DNA of 64,000 nt from Tipula vernalis (lineage: Eukaryota > Arthropoda > Insecta > Diptera > Tipulidae), in contig OY282560.1 of NCBI GenBank assembly GCA_958295665.1, forward strand, positions 306,385,236-306,449,235. Reading direction: 5' to 3'. The position numbers were made by a program, and so were the translations under genes. The notes beneath the pieces are model-generated. The model searched no databases. It was not told where the DNA came from and saw only the letters and a list, made by a program, of their open reading frames with translations. Each line of letters starts with the position of its first letter. Position 1 is the stretch's first letter. Positions 59,479 to 64,000 of this stretch are shown piece by piece.

Positions 59479-61140
59479 TTCTTAAAACTATTTGCTTTTA
59501 ATGTGTGCTTATGTGGATTAAATTAATAATAACAATCTGAAAATACAAAACAAAAAATTTGTTTATAAAATATAAACACCTGTCAAAAAGTTCAATGATT
59601 TGTTTTGTTTAAGGCGCACCATCTGTGATAAGAAATGACTACTATTAATTTTAAGGCCGCCATCTTTTATCGATCAAAGCAAAATACACTTGTCAAAATA
59701 TTTGGTTGCCAACCAACGTCTAAACCATTTTTCTAATTAAATTTCTAAAAACTATTATACATTTTTTAAACATTTCATGAATAAAACATAAATATTTTTT
59801 TTAAATTAGCAAAACCAAATACCAGAAGAACATATGAAATTTACAAAACGGCAAAAATCAAGGGCACTCCCATACACATTTAATGCAAAAAATTTCATTT
59901 ATAAACAGCAAAAAGCTACACAACCACATTTGCAAAAGTACTTTATAATAAAAAAGAAAAAAAATTCAAAACAAAATTTTAATTTTATTTATGCAGTTTT
60001 AATGGAATTCAATTTTGTTTATTGCACTACTGGAACTTGAAAATTTATTTTATTTTATTTTTAACACGCTAAACCGAAATCAAAAACTTTTCTATGTAAA
60101 TAAAAATCAATGGCTGTCTAGACAATTTTTTTGTACAAATCCGAAAAAAATGTATGGACTTTAATATTTTTCTCCCTATACAAATTATTGTATTATTGTA
60201 TACGTCATATTTTTTTTTAAATATTAAATATTTTATAACAAATGTACTTTAACAAAACACACTACCGTATTTAAAACTTCATATTTTTGTATTTTAAACA
60301 ATAAAAAAAGTACTTTTAAAGTTTTTAAAAAATTTTAAATTTTTTTTATTTGGGATTTCTGTCATTTGCCACACAAAAAAAAAAGTTAAAAAAAATCATC
60401 TTATTTTTTGACAGAAAAAGAAAAAATTTCTAATTTTTTTTTTTTTTTTTTTAAATCACTATTTATAGACTTTATACAAAAAATCAATTTACCTTAAGAT
60501 TTTATTTAAATTAAATAAAATGTTTATTATCTAATAATTAATCCTCACATTTTTAATTATATAAAATCGGATCAGATACATTTTAAAATTAACAATGAAA
60601 AAAAAGAGCTAAAATTGTATTCAGAAAGCCTGGAGAATGACGCTTTTTACAAACATGGCGTCGTTTTTTTTTACTTTTGATGTGTTATGAAAACTTGATT
60701 AAATTAAATTAAAAGTTTTATATTTAATAGAAACTAAATGAAAATCTATTTACAAATTTGAATTTAAATAATAATTAAATTAAAAGAAACTAATTATTAT
60801 ATTAAATCGCTGATTTAATTTAATTTTTTATTTGTATATTTTAAAGAACAATGTGGAATTACTTTAATCGATGTAGAAAAAAATAAATACAATTCAAAAA
60901 TAAAATTGAATATTTTTACTTTAATTTATAGATGGTTGTCTCGTTTTAGCCAATGGAGATTTTTATTTTTTGTTTCATCTGCAGTGTTGTCTTTTTTGTG
61001 TTTTAATGTAATTGAATGAGCTGTGAACCGAATTTGATTCAACAAAATTGAATGGTTTGATTTTTTTTAAAGAAATCGATTCAATAATTATTTACATCTT
61101 ACACAATTTTGCCAATATACATTATTTTATAATTTTAAAC
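59479..61140. other. AT-rich sequence upstream of Suv4-20
   Basis: The first few hundred bases must include the Suv4-20 promoter and leader. Long T and A runs follow. The frame at 59834-60040 is Lys-rich, has no recognisable domain and is probably spurious. Confidence 0.4.
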
Positions 61141-61143
61141 AAC

Positions 61144-61291
61144 ATATTTATTGGTATAGGGATCTTTATTAGTTAATTTTTTAATGCTTAAGCTTTCAAT
61201 CCAAATTAATAATCACTAAATGCTTTTGATAATGAACCAGAATTGGAATTGAAAGCTTAAGCGTTAATTCTAATAATCCACCAATAAATAA
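61144..61291. repeat. Inverted repeat (MITE-like), about 148 bp
   Basis: ATTTATTGGT...TTAATGCTTAAGCTTTCAAT is matched by the complement ATTGAAAGCTTAAGCGTTAA...CCAATAAATAAT. Arms are about 55 bp with several mismatches around a 35-bp centre. No coding sequence. Confidence 0.7.
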
Positions 61292-61299
61292 TTTGATGG

Positions 61300-62600
61300 A
61301 TTGCAATACATGAACAAGCCTTCAGCAAATCTACCGGGAGTCGCCGGACCCACCGTGCATCGATTTACGCATAATATAACAGAAGGAAAGGAAAGGTATG
61401 CTAGAATTATAGACGATCCGGTTACAGACACCTAAGTAGTGTGTTAAATATGATAAGGATAAAGGTTAGCACAAAACGACACAATTCTAAGAGATACATA
61501 TCCTCTGGTTGCTTGAAGATTCTGGAAAGCTGCAACAGGTTCAACGAGGCTTCCTGAAAATTGAAATCGAGATTAATTAGTTATTTCTAAATTTACTTAC
61601 TTAAACAGAGACGAATTTATTTAAATTCAAATTTAGAATTAAAATTTAAATTTAGAAATTGTTTAATAAAACCCAACCTGGTGGCTTTTTCTGAATAAGA
61701 TTGGTCGTTTCTTATACACGAATCAAATACGAACCGTAAACATTCGAACTAGCCCCAGAGTTCATCTCCAAAAAACCACCAACCCTTCTCCCTCATAACC
61801 GAATTCAAGAAATATTAACTTCAAAATTAAAATATTTAAAAATCTGCAGGTTAACAAACTTAATTAAAATCCATTTCCCAATCCAACGTCTCAGTAACCC
61901 AAAGAAACCTATTTGAAAATGATAGAATAATATTTATGATAATTAATATCTGAGAATTAAATCAAATTAATTGGTTATTTTTAAGTAATATTTAATGGAC
62001 CGAACTAAAAAATATTTAAATTTAAGCTCCGAAAGGAAGTCTAATTCCACGTTTACATTAGTAGAATAAAAGTATGTAGCAAAAAAGTATCGTAATGTGA
62101 ACTCAAATTTAAATATTTAAATATTTTATCACATACTTTTTTGATATTTCGGTAAAGTATGTATCAAAAAAGTATTAGTATATTACGTTGTAATGTGAAC
62201 CCTAACTAATAACTATATGTTAATGTCATTCGTATATTTGTTGTCAAAACAAAAAGTTATTACGTTTTTTTTGTTAAACTACAATTTTGGCGGTTAATAA
62301 TATAATTTGCCGACAAATCTAATAGAGTTTGAGAAAGAATTCACAACACATTGATGTCGTACCACGAGTAGGCTGTTAACAAGTATCAACGAATACAACT
62401 AAAAAGGAAATCTGCGAATCATCCTCTAACACGCAATCGACGAGTGCCAAGTGTAAACTTCAAAGAAATTCTAATTGTTGGATTATTCAAACGACAATAG
62501 GAGAATCATCCTCAAATATGAAACCGATTTTTTTGTGAGTAAAATAATAATATAACTAAATCAATCATAACTATTAATATAAACAAAACAATTAACTAAA
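61300..62600. other. Probable 5' region of the Gypsy-type element
   Basis: No LTR pair can be tested because the 3' end lies outside the window. A repeated motif, GTATGTA(G/T)CAAAAAAGTAT, occurs at about 62071 and 62158 with a partial inverted copy between. No host gene is seen. Confidence 0.3.
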
Positions 62601-62639
62601 TATTAATAAAAACTGTTAACTATAAACAAAAAAAAGTGA

Positions 62640-64000
62640 AAAAAGGCAACAGTAGACCATTTAAATAATACAATTGTACAACTGACTGCAGCACTCAATG
62701 CACAAATTGAGCTAACAAAAAAAATTGAAGCAATCATTTTTTTGACCAAAAAAATGAAAATGATCTTCGAGAAATCTGTAAACTTCCCGACTGTGTCAAG
62801 GAACTCCAAATATTTGATAGAAATCCGCTAAAGACTTCGAAATTGTAAAAGGAAAACCATTTTATCGAGCAATTTTACAAAGCAACCGTCAGAAAATAAG
62901 AGGAACCGCAAACTCAGCGCTCATCTCTGACAAGAAGCATCGACGAGTTCTACGCCAATGTTAACCACCAATTATTACTAATAATCAACAAAGTCAAAAC
63001 CGAAAACTACAATACGGATACTAAGTAATGAAATGATACTATACGGATGAATATACTAAGCGGAACTTATAGAAACCGTGCACTAAATGTTTTCATAAGA
63101 GGCTTAACGGGTGATATATCCAAAATGCTCACAATACGAAGACCTTCAACCCTACCGGAAGCCTCTTCATCGTTTCTGAGGATCCAAAATCTGAACTTCA
63201 GAAACCTCTCGCTACATAACAGAACTTTCAATAACTCGGTTACCATTCCAGTTAATCAAATAACTACATCTCGAGGTCAACAAATCACACCAAGGCCACT
63301 TCCAAGAGTATCCCTACAACAGACGAATGTAGGATATGGGACATTCAGCGACGACAAGATCATAGACTACCACCGAGGCTATTCCAACCCAAGCCACCAA
63401 TACCAATGGAAATAGACGAGTCAATGAAAACAAGGAAAGTAGATTATATTAATCGACCTTTTCACTTCAATCGCAACCTTAAAAGGAATCTAAACTAAGA
63501 TGTAAACCTAAATCCACATAACAACAAAGAATATTGCATTTGGAAGAGCAGGATGGAGGAGACACATACGAAGAATATATCGAGAATTATGGTGAGATAG
63601 AAGACGAATCGGAGGTAGAAGACAATTTCGAGGTAAATTTTACGAAAGAGGGCTCTCAAGCATATCTTACCTAGAATACAAATGCCAAAACAGTAAAATC
63701 CTAAAATTTCTCATCGACACGGACACGAACAAAAATATTATTAAACGAGAACTGGCCAAAGACGCACAATGGATAAAGCAACCATTTATTATAAAATCAG
63801 CAGAGAGTGATATACAGATCAAACAAAAAATAACTGCATTAATATTCAAAAAGTTCGGTAATAATACCGAAATGGATTTGTTTTTTCTGCCAGGATTAAG
63901 CACCTTTGACGAGATAATTAGTGATGATACTCTAAAAAAAGTAAAATCAGAAATTGAAAGAAAAGAAAACCAGGCATCAAAATTCCGTTGAAAGCAAAAA
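62640..64000 (+). mobile_element. Gypsy-type LTR retrotransposon, gag and protease remnant (runs off the window)
   Basis: Plus-strand fragments in changing frames follow gag order: an N-terminal coil (LNNTIVQLTAALNAQIELTKK) near 62660, a capsid piece at 63047-63220 with RNRALNVFIRGLTGDISKML and LPEASSSFLRIQNLNFRN, and near 63400 a PIPMEIDESMKTR segment followed by YINRP. Near 63690-63760 a retropepsin-like piece reads LKFLIDTDTNKNII, where the active-site triad is normally D-T/S-G. The gag layout is that of insect Gypsy elements of the 17.6/297/412 type. Frame breaks are frequent. Polymerase and integrase would lie to the right of the window. Confidence 0.75.

Overview
This is a eukaryotic, AT-rich window that looks like an insect, most likely a dipteran fly. 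The evidence is three intron-bearing animal genes with GT-AG splicing (an otopetrin-like proton channel, the RING protein RBX1/Roc1 and the histone H4K20 methyltransferase Suv4-20), short 60-80 bp introns, and a transposon load of fly-like composition (Jockey/CR1/LOA-type LINEs, Gypsy, Penelope-like, mariner/Tc1, hAT, FLYWCH-MULE, foldback elements). Species cannot be fixed from the sequence alone. No bacterial, organellar or CRISPR features are present.

Layout. 1-1.77 kb is a degenerate minisatellite that runs off the left edge. 3.4-3.8 kb is an array of TTCnnGAA motifs. 4.2-5.1 kb is a LINE remnant. 6.04-8.53 kb holds a four-exon gene of unknown family, with a repeat in intron 2 and two +1 shifts in A-runs. 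8.7-10.05 kb is a satellite with 109-bp and 89-bp units. 10.72-12.67 kb is one long hairpin with 0.92-kb arms. A candidate first exon of the otopetrin gene lies at 14.36 kb. Its other three exons lie at 46.59-48.93 kb and the phases match exactly, so 15-46 kb would be a single 32-kb intron filled with decayed transposons: a transposase pseudogene, a mariner remnant, several LINEs, a Penelope-like fragment, two FLYWCH-MULE copies, a Tc1 element with intact ends, foldback elements, and a hAT insertion whose empty site is visible in the neighbouring copy. 49.6-52.3 kb holds a deleted mariner and a LOA/R1-type LINE. RBX1 (54.77-55.38 kb, +) and Suv4-20 (56.78-59.48 kb, -) are convergent. The right end carries gag and protease remnants of a Gypsy-type LTR retrotransposon.

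How the genes relate. Otopetrin is a membrane proton channel, RBX1 is the catalytic RING subunit of cullin-RING ubiquitin ligases and Suv4-20 makes H4K20me2/3, a heterochromatin mark. Nothing in the window ties them into one pathway; they are ordinary linked genes. The best candidates for undescribed biology are the unknown gene at 6-8.5 kb, the 1.95-kb hairpin, the heat-shock-element-like array, the inverted GGCCGAA arrays and the 104-bp perfect palindrome beside a MULE.
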